Positions 44,618 through 58,340 of a DNA stretch of 64,000 bases are shown here, piece by piece (the stretch's first letter is position 1; each line of letters opens with the position of its first letter). A program made the translations under genes and the position numbers. The notes below the pieces were generated by a model that had not been told where the DNA came from, searched no databases, and saw nothing but the letters and a program-made list of their open reading frames with translations. The DNA is taken from positions 10,720,001 through 10,784,000 of the forward strand of contig NC_091017.1 of the NCBI RefSeq assembly GCF_041296385.1. The letters run 5' to 3'. Origin of the DNA: Aphelocoma coerulescens (Eukaryota > Chordata > Aves > Passeriformes > Corvidae).

Positions 44618-46069
44618 GGAGGTGGGAGAGACAACCCACTTTGCTCTGGCAGCACAGGTGCATGAATTGAAGGAGTGCAAGACTCAGAAAGGAAGTTCCA
44701 CCAAAAAAGAAGTGGCTCCAGTTGCCTGTAGCCAAACTGCCAGATGTGATGGAAGAGAAGACAACATGTCCGATCCCCTTAAAGGAACCTCTAAGATGTA
44801 TGTCCAGGGAAGGAAGGATAACCAGGACTATAGGGGCCCTGCCTTTAGCCAGGTAGAGGCCAGGGAAAACCTTGTTTTTTGGACAGTGTGGATTTGTTGG
44901 CCTGGTACATCAAAATCACAAAAATGCAATGCCTTGGTCAACACTGGTGCGCAGTGCACAATAATCCCATTGCAACATGTGGGGGCAGAATCTGTTTCTA
45001 TTGCTGGCATGACAGGTGGATCACAGGATTTGACCCTGGTGGAAGCTGAGGTGAGCCTGACTGGAAATCAGTGGAAGAAACATCTCATTGTGACTGGCCC
45101 AGAGGCCCCATGCATTTTGGACATAGACTTCCTTCAAAGCGGGTATTTCAGAGTCCCAAAGGGACTCAATTGGGCTTTTGGAATAGCTGCTGTGGAGACA
45201 GAGGGAATTAAGCAGTTGAGCACCTTTTCTGGACTATCAGAGAACCCATCTACAGTAGGCCTTTTGAAGGAGGAAGAACAAAGAGTACCAATTGCCACCT
45301 CGACAGGGAATTGCTGGCAGACCGGACAAATTGAGTTGCTGTGATTCCAAAACACAAGATAATCTGTGAGCTGGAGAGCCAACGGGTGGTCAGCAAAACC
45401 CACTCACCCTTCAACAGTCCAATCTGGCCTGTGGGCAAATCTGAAGGAGAATGGAGATTGACTGTGGACTATCGTGGTTTGAATGAAGTGACCCCACCAT
45501 TGAGCACTGCTGTGCCAGACATGCTGGATCTCCAGTACGAGCTGGAGTCCAAAGCAGTGAAGTGGTACGCCACTATTGACATTGCCAATGCGTTTTTCTC
45601 CATTCCTCTGGCACCAGAGTGCAGGCCTCAGTTTGCCTTCACCTGGAGGGGCGTTCAGTGCACCTGGAATCGATTGCCCCAGGGGTGGAAGCACAGTCCC
45701 ACCATCTGCTGTGGACTGATCCAGATTGCACTGGAAAAGGGTGAGGCCCCAGAACATCTGCAGTACATTGATGACATGACATCATTGTGTGGGGGAACAT
45801 CGCAGCAGAAGTGTTTGAGAAAGGAGAAAAAAATAATCCAGATTCTCCTGGAAGCCGGCTTTGCTATCAAAAGGAGCAAAGTCAAGGGACCTGCCCAAGA
45901 GATCCATTTCCTGGGAGTGAAATGACAAGACGGATGGCATCAGATTCCCACCAAGGTCATCAATAAGATCACAGCAATGTCTCCGCCAACCAACAGGAAG
46001 GAAATGCAAGCTTTCTTAGGCGCCATAGGCTTTTGGAGGATGCATATCCCTGAGTACAGCCAGATTGTG

Positions 46070-46541
46070 AGTCCTTGTCGCGAAGGAGGGAAAACCCAGA
46101 CGCTCAATATGAGTGATCAGCAGGATTTCGTTTATTGATTGTATACAGGCTTCTTATATACTATCAATAATAGGCTCATACATATTTGTAAAGGCGCATT
46201 CTAAGTGGTTCACGCAGTCTTAGCTGATTTCTTAACTCCTCCTAGCTCCTCTTCTGTGGTCAGCAATTCTCTATTTTTCTTTGTCTTTTCTAACCACAAG
46301 TATTTTATTGTTTTACTGCCAAAGACTAACCTTGCTAACTCTGCAATAAAACACTTAGCTCAGCAATAAGAACTCAATGGTGGCTCAGTTGTTAGGCAGG
46401 CTAAGTGCAGCTTTTTGCAACTTCAATTGTTACACAAGATGTGTGCGATGTTGAGCGAGATCTAGCTCAGCAAGCGGCAGAGGTTTTATGTGCCCTTTCT
46501 CACGTAGCCAATCTTCCACAATATTTCCCCCGATAAGTCCT
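46070..46541. repeat. 6-bp target duplication AGTCCT around the nested LTR
   Basis: AGTCCT at 46070-46075 and at 46536-46541 bracket the inserted LTR; the pol reading resumes across it. Confidence 0.88.
46076..46535 (-). mobile_element. Solo LTR nested in ERVL pol, minus strand
   Basis: 460 bp. On the minus strand it starts TATCGGGGGAAATATTGTGG (the usual TG appears as TA), has a TATA-like CACATAAAACC near 46480, AATAAA near 46131, and ends CCTTCGCGACA. The 6-bp duplication suggests an ERVK-type (betaretrovirus-like) source. It is a different family from the cold-shock element's LTR. Confidence 0.85.
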
Positions 46542-48615
46542 CTCTACCTGGTTACCCGCAAAAAGAACAATTTCCATTGGGGCCCTGAACAGCAACCAGC
46601 CTTTGCCCAGATCAAGCAGGAAATTGCTCATGCAGTAGCCCTTGGCCCAGTCAGGACAGGACCAGAAGGGAAAAACATGCTCTACTCTGCAGCCAGGTCT
46701 CTCCATGTCTTTGGCAAAAGGTGCCTGGTGAGACTTGAGGCTGACCAGTAGGATTCTGGAGTCAAAGCTACAGAGGGTCTGAAGCCCCAACAGAGAAGGA
46801 AATCTTGGCAGCTTATGAAGGAATCCAAGCTGCCTCAGAGGTGATCGGCACTGAAGCACAACTCCTCCTGGCACCCCGACTTCCGGTGCTGGGGTGGATG
46901 TTTGAAGCAAAGGTTCCCTCTACCCACCATGCCACAAATGCCACATGGAGCAAATGGATTGCTCTCATCACACAGCACACTCATATTGGAAAACTGAATC
47001 GCCCCGGGATTTTGGAAATAATCACAAATTGGCCTGAAGGTGAAAACTTTGGTCTCACTGACGAAGAGGAACAGGAGCAAGTGACACGTGCTGAAGAAGC
47101 TCCACCGTACAACCAACTGCCAGCAGAAGACATATGCTATGCTCTTTTCACCGACTGTTCATGTCGCATCGTAGGGATGAAACGAAAGTGGAAAGCAGCC
47201 ACATGGAGTCCCACATGACAGGTTGCAGAAGCTACTGAAGGAGAAGGTGGATCAAGCCAACTTGCTGAACTCAAAGCCGTTCAACTGGCCCTGGACATGG
47301 CTGAAAGAGAGAAGTGGCCAAAGCTCTACCCCTACACTGATTCATGGACGGTAGCCAATGCTCTGTGTGGATGGCTGGAGAAATGGGAAAAGGCTAATTG
47401 GCAGCATAGGGAAAAACCAATCTGGGCTGCTGAAGACATCACTGCCTAGGTAAAAAAGCTACCTGTGAAAGTCTGCCATTTAGGTGCTTATGTCCGTCCC
47501 CAAGAGTAGGGCTAATGAGGAACACTGAAACAACAAGCAGGTAGATCAGGCTGCAAAGATAGAGGTGTCACAGATACATTTAGATTGGAAACACAAGGGA
47601 GAGTTGTTCCTAGCTCGATGGGCCTATGATGCCTGAGGCCATCAAGGCAGTGATACCACCTATAGGTGGGTACGAGATCGAGGGGTGGATCTAACCATGG
47701 ACAGTATCTCCCAGGTTATCCATGACTGTGAGACATGTGCTGCTATCAAGCAGGCCAAACAAGTGAAACCCCTGTGGTATGGTGGGCAGTGGTCCAAATA
47801 CACGTATGGGGAGGCCTGGCAGATTGATTACATCACACTGCCTCAAACAAGGCAAGCGCTACGTGCTCACAATGGTAGAAGCCGCCACTGGATGGCTGGA
47901 GACCTACCCTGGGCCTCATGCTACGGCCCGTAACACCATCCTGGGGTCTTGAAAAGCAAGTCCTTTGGAGGCATGGTACCCCTGAGAGAATTGAATCTGA
48001 CAATAGGACTCATTTCAATAGCCTTACCTGGGCTAGGGAACATGGCATTGAGTGGGTGTACCATATCCCTTACCATGCACCAGCTGCAGGCAAAGTGGAA
48101 CGGTGCAATGGATTGTTGACAACCACCTTGAAGGCACTGGGTGGGAAAACTTTCAAAAATTGGGAGCAGCATCTAGCAAAGGCCACCTGGTTAGTTAACA
48201 CCTGAGGCTCCACCAATCGAGCTGGCCCTGCCCAATCTGAGCCCCTGCATACAGTAGACAGAGATAAGGTCCCAGTAGTGCATGTCAGAGGTCTGTTAGG
48301 AAAGCCTGTTTGGGTTAATTCTGCCTCGAGTACAGATAAACCCATCCATGGGGTTGTTTTTGCTCAGGGACCTGATTGCACATGGTGAGTAATGCAGAGA
48401 GATGGAACACCACGTTGTGTACTGCAGGGAGATCTGATTGCTGGGTGAAAACCATCTGTAATGTGAAATGCCTGTATACCACTGCTTTCTGAGTGTCACT
48501 GTCACTGTTTGTATATAGCTGTGTATATATATATATGTATGTATTAATGTGTGATTGTAGAGTTAGAATATATTAGTTTGGGCATTGAGCCAATGATATG
48601 GGATAAGGGGTGGAA

Positions 48616-48960
48616 TGTCTTGGGGTGACTTTATGATGTGTATCCCCTATTGCCACTCTATGCCCAGACATGATTCCTGTGCCTTTCTGTGTCTTTAAAA
48701 CTGGGTGCAAGAGAAAGAAAAAAAAAGCCAGACAAACTTTTCAAAGCTGTTTGTGCTCCAAGGTCACACTACTCCTCTGCATGCTTCCGAGGTGGCAAGA
48801 GTGGAGGCAAGCACCTTCCTGCTTTTCCCAGGCTCTTGGCTGTGTTTCTTCAGAGAGAGATGGAGAGTTAAAGGGAGAAAAAAGAAAAGGAGAAAAAACT
48901 GAAAATAGGAATCTGAAATAGCTTCTTACTGTGACCCTGCATTGGAAAAGCTGTTGCACA
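48616..48960 (+). repeat. Truncated 3' LTR of the ERVL (family X)
   Basis: Begins TGTCTTGGGGTGACTTTATG directly after the purine tract and shares GCACCTTCCTGCTTTT with 29607-30222 at nearly the same offset. Resemblance fades after about 48900 and no polyA signal is evident, so the R-U5 part is probably missing. Confidence 0.7.
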
Positions 48961-51372
48961 GTGTATGCCCACTGCCACCTACAGACAGAGAGCACTGCTC
49001 AGAGGCTCAGCTCAGGGAGAAGAGCTGGTGAACCCAGGATGTCCTCATTCCCAGATAGGAGACACTCAGCAGTCTTTAAGTGTACTAGCTCAGCTTTCAG
49101 AAACCTACTCACATTCCAAAATTCACTGTGACAAAAGCAGAGAGGAAAACATAAAAGACAGCAATAGTAATGCACTTGATGTCTATTGGCAACAACAGTA
49201 CAGAACAAAACCATTCTAGATTAAAAACCAAAGGCAGTTTATACACACGTACTGTAATTGTGTTTACTGTTGGTGAAAATTGACAGGAGCATTTACAACC
49301 TCATTGGGGGAAACAGAGACAAGTATTTTAAGTGGACGGAGCTGAAAAGATAAATGAATCACCTGTGTTAACAGTAACCTGTGATGGCACGGATACTTTT
49401 CCTATAAGGATGATCTTTCCTTTCTACAGCAACGTTAAATATAACTGCATGTAACACAGCCAGCACACATGTAGAATATTCCCATCACCTTGTCTTCAAA
49501 GCAACACCTTCAATAAAATCATCACATTCCATGAAACTTACACTTGTTTTTTGAGAGTTTATGATGAATTAAGGAAGTCCTAATTTTAAAACAAAGCAAA
49601 ACAAAAACACCACTTGTAGAAGAGCATGATTTAGAATTCTGCCTCCAGACAAACGTAACGGCTTCGAAAAGCAAACAGAAAGCACAGTTTCAAAACAAAA
49701 GATTCCCCAGTTGGGAATAAAAACTGTGCTGAAGTTTCAGACAAACTTTTCTAACATTTTAAATGAGCATTTCAAACACTCTTTACAGAATGTACCCTTT
49801 TGTTTACTGGTAGTGGAAGTACTTCGTTTGTTTTCTTCCCCCAGAAAGTGACAAGCAGTGTTTAAATTTTCATTTCATTAGGTTAAAAGATGTCACTTTA
49901 ATGAGATTTTGCTGAGATCAGAGAAATAAAGGCAAAAGCATTGAATAGAAACTGTGTAGAGCCTTTAAAATAGCACAGTTATTGTCAAGATCTTACAGAA
50001 AGAACATTTTCATGAAGCAGATATCAGGAATATTATACATATTGAAATAAATATATTTACACATACTTTTTTAAGACTGGTGAAACATTTATCTCAATTT
50101 TATTTGAAAGAAAGATCACACTTCATCTTTTTTAATACAATGGGACTATTAAAAAGTAGTTGAAGATCTATCTCCTTGGAATATCAAATTTAATGAACAC
50201 ATCTAGCAGTCATTTTCATTCATTGTCACCTTCAAACCGTTGAAAACATGGGTTACCACATCATCTGCAGGTCTGGAATGCCACAGATGTGCAGTAAATC
50301 CTGGCTCCTTGAAAGCACTTGACCTTCTCCACACAGGATAAGAGTGTGGTGTTGGTGTAGTAATAGCATAAGAAAAGTTATGTTGACATCTGAGACTGCC
50401 ACAGTTGACCTTCCTAAACCATTGTAAGGTGCAAACTTCCAGCCACAAATTAGTCTAGCAAGGCTGCATGTTGATGAACTCTTTCAAATTAAAATAGTGG
50501 TAGCTATATTACTCACTTATACCACATTTATCCAAAAAGGGTAACAAAGCAATTTTTACACCATTTTCAAAATAATAATTTTAGATAATTCGCTTCCCAT
50601 GCTCTTGGCTCCTGAATATAAAAAGAAGGCCCTCCAAAAGGCCTTAGCACAAGCAGAGAATGGATGAATATGAATAATTGGATTTGCTCGCAAAATGTGC
50701 CTGCAGCCAAAGAAAACTCCAGAAAGGATGCAGCAATTTTATGCATGTGATCATAGCTTCCACAGCATCCAGTTCAACAGACTAAAAAAGAGAAGTTATA
50801 GGATAACATTGTCCTGGGCAGACGGAGCTGTATTTTATGGAAGAAGTCTGGAAGCACATCAATCTTCTTTCGTATGCTTCTAGTTACTGTCCTTATTGTG
50901 TAACAAAACAGTCAAGTTCTTTTGGCTATTGAGATTTCTCTATCTTTCCTGTCAAGCAGTAAAACCTACAAATATTTTAATGTATACTCTATTTATCTTT
51001 GTTCCTCTTTAAAGTGTACAGGAGTATGGAGAAACACGAATCACATACTATTTTGTACATTTAATGAGATGCAGAGCATTATAAGCATATGCATACACAT
51101 CAGCTGCATCAGCCTCATTAAGATTTAAAAACATGTATTTCTACTGAAGAAAATTAAAAATATGAAGTTACCTGATGAAAGATTTAAATTTGAAGGATGA
51201 TAATTAAGCTGGAGGTGGCTCCTTGCTAAACTGTGTTGTTCCTGGAATCTAAAACACTGACTCACAATTACTGAACACGGCACATATTCAGTGTGTATTA
51301 ATGCAAGGCAACATTGCAAAGGTGTTTAATTTCTTCATCCCCTGCTTCTCCTTGTCCAGATAATCTGGGGGA

Positions 51373-51410
<38 letters not shown>
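48961..51410. other. No gene recognised
   Basis: AT-rich intergenic DNA. A small plus-strand frame at 50695-50883 has no recognisable domain. Confidence 0.45.
51375..51406. repeat. Poly-T tract (32 T)
   Basis: Uninterrupted T run next to the left duplication of the following LTR. Confidence 0.95.
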
Positions 51411-51412
<2 letters not shown>

Positions 51413-51418
51413 AACCCC

Positions 51419-51832
51419 TGTGGTGATCTGTTAACCCACTGCTTTTGTGATGCCATGTTCCCTCTCCTGCTCTCCCCTTCCCCTAGTCCTGACCACTCCC
51501 TCAGGTCCTCCCTATTGATTCCTGTACCCCAACCCCGCCCATGGACTGCCCCTGAGCCCCTGAAAAAAACCCCCGTGCTACTGGACCACGAGGTCTCTCT
51601 GCCTCTGAGGGTCGCCAGGACAAGATGTGATTAAAGTCTTCTCACACCCTCATGGGAGACCCTTCTCGCGTCCTTCGCCATCACTGGTTGTAACGCTGAT
51701 AGCTGGCCAGAGCAAGACCACAGGGTCATTCAAAATGGACTACGGGATGTGACCAGGTCGCATTGCCCTAAGCAGCCCCACTGAGCTCTCAGGAAGCTAC
51801 AGCCTGCTAAACTAAACCTAGCGACTACAACA
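51419..51832 (+). mobile_element. Probable solo LTR with 6-bp duplication
   Basis: 414 bp, TGTGGTGATCTG to GACTACAACA, flanked by AACCCC at 51413-51418 and 51833-51838. Pyrimidine-rich U3, an ATTAAA-type polyA signal near 51630 (GATTAAAGTC), then about 200 bases of U5-like sequence. TG...CA ends and a 6-bp duplication fit an ERVK-type LTR. Confidence 0.6.
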
Positions 51833-51838
51833 AACCCC

Positions 51839-54800
51839 CACACTGGCATTCTGGGAAAGCACTATACATTGCCAGCCAACCTTACCACTTCGTTAATGTC
51901 ATTTTTGGCATCAAACTTGTTGATTATTCTGCAGTCTTTCACAGGGTAACTGTCAAATCAAATTTCTTTTGTCACATGAAATACTTCTTTTTAGTCTTTC
52001 CTTGTCCAAAATAATCAAAGAAAAGATCATATAGCATATTCCTTTTTGAGGCTTAGGTTGGCTTTTTTTTGTCTTTTTGAAAGACAAATAAGGACTGGGT
52101 GCTGAAATAAAGTTCATGACCCAGCAAATATGCTGTGCACTGATACTTAAATGGAAAGACAGCTCTGGCACAACTCCCCTGGTTATCAAGTGATTTTGTA
52201 GTAGATAACATTCATTAAGTACCTCACGTTAATATAAAAATATTAATCAAAAGTTCAAAAATGTTTTTTGCTTGTTCTTGCAGTATAACCCTTTCCTCAA
52301 TAATTCTCTCAGCTCTTTGTTCATGTTTCTTTACCAGTTTTCTAGTTATAAATCATTAAATAGGCAACACCCCCCTAAAAACCCATTCCTCTGAGGTGCA
52401 AAATAAAAAGTACTAAACTCTCCACTCCTAATCCAAATTCACATTACTTAGCCAGAAACTGAGATTACTTTATTTATAACAATGAATATGTAGTAGATGA
52501 TTAAGTTATCATAGTATGATTTACTCATGGCCTAAAAAAACATTTGAACTGAACTCTGTAATGGAAGCCAGTTCTCAACTACAAGCTCACATAAAGGTTG
52601 AAGGAACTCTGGCCAAAAAAAAAAAAAAAAAAAAAAATCTAATTTCTAAGCAAGAACAATCCCAAACAAAGACTTCAGGGTAAAAACATGCCACATAGTA
52701 GAGGCAAAGAAAAATGGCATTTCACATGCTTTCTGTTGCTAAAGATTGGGCTAGAAAAATTAAATTTTTTTTGTTGAAATCATGAAGGGCTTTCATTTCA
52801 AAACCTGCTTCTTCATAACAAAAATGTATTTTATGTCTAGGGGTTGATGAACAGGTTTTTTATCCTACATTTATGAATTTATTTAGCAGAGAGGTAAACT
52901 AGTCTTGAATGAATATACACTTTATCTTGTAAAAGATGAGTTAGTGTTTCAGCACAGGCAACAAGAATGCTTTCTACTCTCTGGAACACAGTGTCCCAAA
53001 TTGTTTCATCCAACATGGTCACAAATTTCTAGCTGATTCTAGATGAACTGTGAAAGTCTCCAGACCACAGCAGTCCTCACAGATGTCATAAAGTGCTTCC
53101 AATGGAAAACAGAGTTTGAATTAAGCAGAGGCACTCAGGTTCTGGACTGCAGCATCCCCAAGGAGTACCGCTCTGTATTGTTATCACTTCACTGGTGCCT
53201 TTTCCCCAGCTACTTGCCTCCTGTGCAGGAAGAAGTTATTACTTCTTCCAGGCTAATCTGCCCATGGGATGAAATTAAATCGATGCCATTTTGATCCTTG
53301 GGGAACAGGAGAACTTTTCAACATAGGATTTTAGAAGACATTAAAGGAAGTGGGCAGCTTGCTTTACATTTTTCAAAATACCATATTTTTTAGAAACTTC
53401 AGTTTTCTTACATCAGAAAAAGAAAAGTTATGCTGACTCTACTTTGCTCCTTTTCAGTTGTACATTTCCATGCTGGCAGATTTCTTATTCTCTAGACTTT
53501 TTTTCCTGTCTCCTTGACTTTACCTTCTTCCTAATCTGATTACAGCAACTCATGCCATCAGTAGAAGAAAGCAAATCATGCTAAGATAAAAGTTCATTGT
53601 GTTGCCAAGGAATTTAGGTTAGAAATTTGGATTCCTATGACTATGAAAAACTTGACACCGGAGAAGACTGTCTGTAGTAGGAATAAATGTTGAACTTTAG
53701 GCCCTTGGTGGTAAAGGGAAGAATATAGGGGACAGACGGGACATGCTGAAAGACAGAGATGGAAAGACAACAGAGTGAACTATAGCCTCTTCCTTTTCAT
53801 AGTTACTCTCTTGAAACCATTTGAAGTTCCTTCTGTTTAGAACACATTCATGGATAGTATTCCAGACATAGGTTCTGGTAGTAAAAGGTGATTATTTAAT
53901 ACATGGAGAAATTACAGAACATGAAGGTACTGTTGCATAAGTTGGTGTTGGTAGTATCGCTCCAAAAGATTCTGGCTTCCAGCTGGAATGAAGATGAGAC
54001 AGCATTTCTCTATTGACTGATATAGCATATTAGCAATATTTCATTAGTATTTATCACACCAATCCACACTTCAGGACATCAGACAGAGGTGTCATAAAAA
54101 TTGATATGAGTACCTTCACTTCCTTCACACAATCAAGTCCTTAACAACAGAGAGGCAGTTCTAATGGTGCCTAGCAAATTTCTGATGCAGGAACTACATG
54201 TCTGAGAAAAATGACAATGACTTAAAGGCTGTTGCTGTACTGCTGTGTGAAGAATATTTATTATACAAAAGGTTTTTCAGATGTGGAATTCGGTTTTAAA
54301 CAGAAACTGCTAGACGTACATTCTCTTGGCTTTAAGAGTTTGTTGCTTTATTCAGTGTAGAGAAAAGACTGAAAATACGTAAGTTTTCAAAGATATCTGT
54401 ACTTTGCTTAGTTTTTACCAAATACCAGGAAGATAGAAGCCATACTGCAGCAATAAGGTGATCTAACGTCTGTTACACAGATAAAGCCCCTGTGTAAATT
54501 TCACTGAGGGTTCAGCTGATGGTTTTTTTTTTTCCTAGCTGTCCAAATATATAACCTTAATATTAACAAATGGTTGTGTGATCTCCAGCTAAGCCCACAA
54601 CCTCAAAGGAATGAGGATGCAAGGAGATGTTTTGCCTTACTCAGTACAATGGGAAGACTAACAAAATCTGATAATACATAGTTAGGAATCACAAGCCACA
54701 TGTGCAAGCCCCTCTTGCTTTTTTACTGTTATGCAGGAACTGTGCCCTGTTGATTCCAGTGCTGCACGGAAGAAGAGGAACCCAAGGTTTAGAGGGTCAG

Positions 54801-56999
54801 ATACAGTAAAGGAGTATAATCTGATTATAAAAATAAGGTACTATGTAAAGTAATATCCAGCCCCATATATAAAATTTGTGAGAATAGCTCAAGAAACACG
54901 CTAGTACTAGAATGTATATGGAAAAAATTAGCAATGGGCCATTCTGTAGCTAGGCAGCTCTATACTTTCCCTCTGTCTGGATTTTCCTGTTGTCAGGTTG
55001 ATTAATGGAATGTCTTCACATTTATCTGCTTTTGAGTATCTTAAATCTCAACAAGTCCATTTCATGTTCTTGCCACCAAGATTTCCAGTAGATTTCTTCT
55101 AGTGTCAGAATGATAGATAAGTTCCTGCAGCCAACTTTGTAAAGAGCTCATTATTGTTTCAGACTCATGTACTCATCCTGGAGATCTTCTATACAAAGGC
55201 CTCCAGAGTTTTGGGTCATTTTAAAATCTATGTTGAGTAAAGGTGTCATTTCTCTACTCGGGGAAGCTTTGGAGCAGTGTTCAAGACCACATTCTGAATT
55301 TTATACCATTTTATATTGTCTGCCTACTCAAGAAGTAACTGCAATAAACTCTAAGTACAATCCAGCACACACTTGATCTATTTTATTTATGTGGTTGTCT
55401 GCCCTATGTTGAAGAGACACAAAGTTATATATGAGATGGTTCTATTATTTTTTTAGAAAGTTTCGAGTTCTCACTGGCAGCAAAGCAACATTATCTGTAC
55501 ATATTTTTAATCCACTTGCAAAATGCTGCTGGTTTGAAGTTCATGTACAATTGCTTTCAATGATTAAAGAGAGAATTTTGGAAAAAAAAAATACAACTTA
55601 AATCCCTTACATAAGGTCAAAATAAACTAAAGAACAAAATTCTTACACTCACTATGTACTTTTGTCTGCAATAGTGAGCTCAATTGGGCTCCAGTGTAGC
55701 TGTATCAGTAATTAACAGTGCTTTATTATAATTGTCATGGGTTTTGCATTGAATGAGAGAATTTGTGAGTAAGCAATGAGGTGGCAGATTGATCAACCAC
55801 TTGGGAGAGATCATTTCCCTGCTCCACATTATGCCATCATTCATATTCCAAAGTTTGTGACACTGGCCCACAAATTTGGGGTAGGAGGAAGAAGGGAAGA
55901 AGATATTTGTGATCTTTTATTTGAGTTTGAGGGCATGGGAGGGGACCCTAAGTAGGAAATTTTCCATATTCTTTGTCATTGTGATTGGTTTTTCCAGTCT
56001 GTAACTAGAATCCGATACAAACAAAAAATTTAAACCATGCAGATATTCCAAGTAATCCAAGACAGAAGAATAAAATGGCGTGAACTAGGTAATTACTAAA
56101 AAAGTTGATATTAATTGCAAGCAAGACATTTTATAAATTAAAGCTTGAGTTTCCTGGTCAGCTCCACACATGTCTAGAAATTACTACCACATTTAAAACC
56201 CATCTACTGCCTGAGATCCATGCAAAGCAATTTAAGGTACCTGTCAATTATAAACAGAACCAGTAACATTAATATACCAGTGTAGACGTCAGCTTTCTGT
56301 AAATAAATAATAAATATATGTATTTACAAAAATATTTCTCATTTTTTATCCCATCTCAGAAAGGTCATCTGCTTTGCCAGCTATAGCTGCCAACCAGATA
56401 ACAAAAATATTTGTGAAAGTTCTCCTTTTTTCTAGAGCAAGGGAAGGCTTTTCCCTCCATTTCAGTCAATACCAGCTATTGGGCTGGTTTCCTGGAAGCA
56501 TGATTTTACAGTACAAATCATATTTTCATACATTGTGAAGGGCACTTCTCTCCAGCTGAGATCAGAAAAGTTCCTCAGAAGACAATCCAGTTGAAATCAC
56601 ATCCTTTTCATGCCTGGTTTTCTCAACTGTCCAATGCCTTTCAGCCCATGCAATTCCTGATAATATAGTAAGGAGCTCAGAGTAGGACTCTATATCATAT
56701 ATTTACCAAATGCTTTAGTTCAATCTACCTCCTGAAGCTATCCATATGCTTTAATATGATTAACTAATTGTTTGTTTTGAGAAGATAACAACTTTACCTC
56801 TTAAATCTACCTTTCACTGATACAGACACTTAAAAGTCTAATGATAAGAAAACCATCTGCCAGTCAAGTCACTGTCCTTTATTTTTTTATAAAACACTAA
56901 AATGAAACATACCCTTTAAAATTGAAACAAGAAAAAAGTAAACCACAAATAAATTTAGATTAGAAACAAGCAAGTCAGAAGCAGAAAGTCAAATAAAAG
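51839..56999. other. No gene recognised
   Basis: Intergenic, AT-rich. Contains a 24-base poly-A run at 52615-52638. No recognisable ORF, RNA gene or LTR. Confidence 0.45.
52615..52638. repeat. Poly-A tract
   Basis: 24 uninterrupted A. No upstream retroelement body is recognisable. Confidence 0.95.
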
Positions 57000-57288
57000 A
57001 AAAAAGTCCTCTTGTTAGCCATTCAGGCACTGGGAGGGGCTTCCTCCAGCCATCAGAGACGCATTTAAAGAAGGCTCTAGGAAGCACAATGACCCAGAGC
57101 GTGTGGAACAAGAGGGGGGGAAATATGGGTGTGGCATGTCTTTGAGGGCGTGGCATGGCAGTTTGCACTGAGTTCATGCAGTCTGGGCAAGCAGGCAGGG
57201 TTGCAGCCATCCTCCTGCTAGTGGGGTTTTGATTTTGTGTTGGGTTTTTTTTTGTTTGTTTGTTTGTTTGAGGGGTTTTTTATCAGCA

Positions 57289-58336
57289 ATGGTCTCCAAA
57301 CAATCAAAAGCTATAGCTAGTAAAAGTGTGCCAACCCAAACAGAACCCCCCAAGAAGGACACATCTGTCCAGACCCCTTCCTGTAAGGAGTATCTGAGCC
57401 TGTCAGTAGTACCAATGGACAGCGCAAAAGACACCTGCATGCGATGTGAAGAGGTGAATGATCTCCTCTGTCTGGTGGTTGAGCTTAAGGAGGAAGTAGA
57501 AAAACTAAAGAGTATTAGGGAAAGTGAAAGTAAAATAGGCTGGTGGAGTTTCGCTGTTCCATCCCTGAGAGAAGCCCACCAGGATTCAGAGGACTCCCAT
57601 GCCTCCTACCATCAGGCAGAAGGAGGAGACCTAGTAGATGAAGGGGAGTGGAAATGGGTCCCTGCTCGGGGAGGTAATAAAAATTCATCCTGATCCCCAT
57701 TACCTACCCAGGTGCCACTTCCAAATAGGTATGAGGTGCTGGATGAGGAGGGTCAGCCAGATGATACTGAAGAAAACAATCTGCCTGGAGAGCCTCCCAG
57801 TTACACTTCGTCTGTCAGACTACCTCTAGCATTAAAAAGAAGAGTAGTAATAGTAGGTGACTCCCTTCTGAGGGAAACAGAGGTCCCTGTATGTCAACCG
57901 GACCCATCCCACAGGGAGGTCTGCTGCCTCCCTGGGGCCCAGGTACGGGATATCACCAGGAGACTCCCTGGGCTGATTCAGCCCTCTAATTATTACCCAC
58001 TGCTGATACTCCAGGCTGGCAGTGATGAGATTGAAAAGAGCACGAGGGCAATTAAAAAGGACTTCAGGGCTCTGGCTTGATTGGTTGATGGGGCAGGAGC
58101 ACAGGTGGTATTCTGCTCAGTCCCTTTAGTGGCAGGGACAAATGATGAAAGGAACAGGAGAGCCCACATTATCAACAAGTGGCTTAAGGGCTGGTGCCAT
58201 TAGCAGAATTTTGGATTTTTGGTCATGGGGCAATTTTTACGGCACCTGGCCTGCTGTAGCCAGATGGGCTCCATCTATCAAGGGCAAAAGGATCTAGCCC
58301 CTGAATTGGCAGGACTGATTGAGAGGGCTTTAAACT
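57289..58336 (+). pseudogene. CR1 ORF1 (coiled coil plus GDSL-type esterase)
   Basis: N-terminal basic segment and a heptad-rich region (LKEEVEKLKSIRES) precede an esterase-like domain with VIVGDSLLR (GDSL motif, near 57850), the hydrolase seen in CR1-clade ORF1 proteins. In-frame stops lie at 57691 and 58078. Downstream of the second, the same frame continues with VFCSVPLVAG and NERN-like helix pieces to about 58336. The start ATG is uncertain (57229 or 57289). Confidence 0.8.
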
Positions 58337-58340
58337 AGGT

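Larger units (their letters stand above)
44622..48210 (+). pseudogene. pol: ERVL pol (protease, RT, RNase H, integrase), disrupted and interrupted
   Basis: Protease: LVNTGAQCT near 44940, in which the catalytic aspartate is replaced by asparagine. RT at 45341-45925: LPQGWKHSP and QYIDDM, with the YIDD catalytic box. A TGA lies at 45923 and the frame then continues to 46075. The nested LTR occupies 46076-46535, after which RT/connection resumes (YLVTRKKN). RNase H: LFTDCSCR near 47145 and PYTDSWTVANAL near 47334. Integrase: ESDNRTHF near 47998 and GKVERCNGLL near 48092, giving the second aspartate and the glutamate of the core. Many other stops lie between 47219 and 47930. Non-functional. Confidence 0.88.
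43080..48960 (+). mobile_element. Decayed ERVL provirus, 5' LTR missing, 3' LTR truncated
   Basis: Order leader (43080-44110), gag remnant (44110-44617), protease-RT-RNase H-integrase (44622-48210), purine tract GGGATAAGGGGTGGAA (48600-48615), 3' LTR of family X (from 48616). Class III assignment rests on the RT and integrase type, the lack of env and the LTR family. A 460-bp minus-strand LTR is nested in the RT region. Confidence 0.82.
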
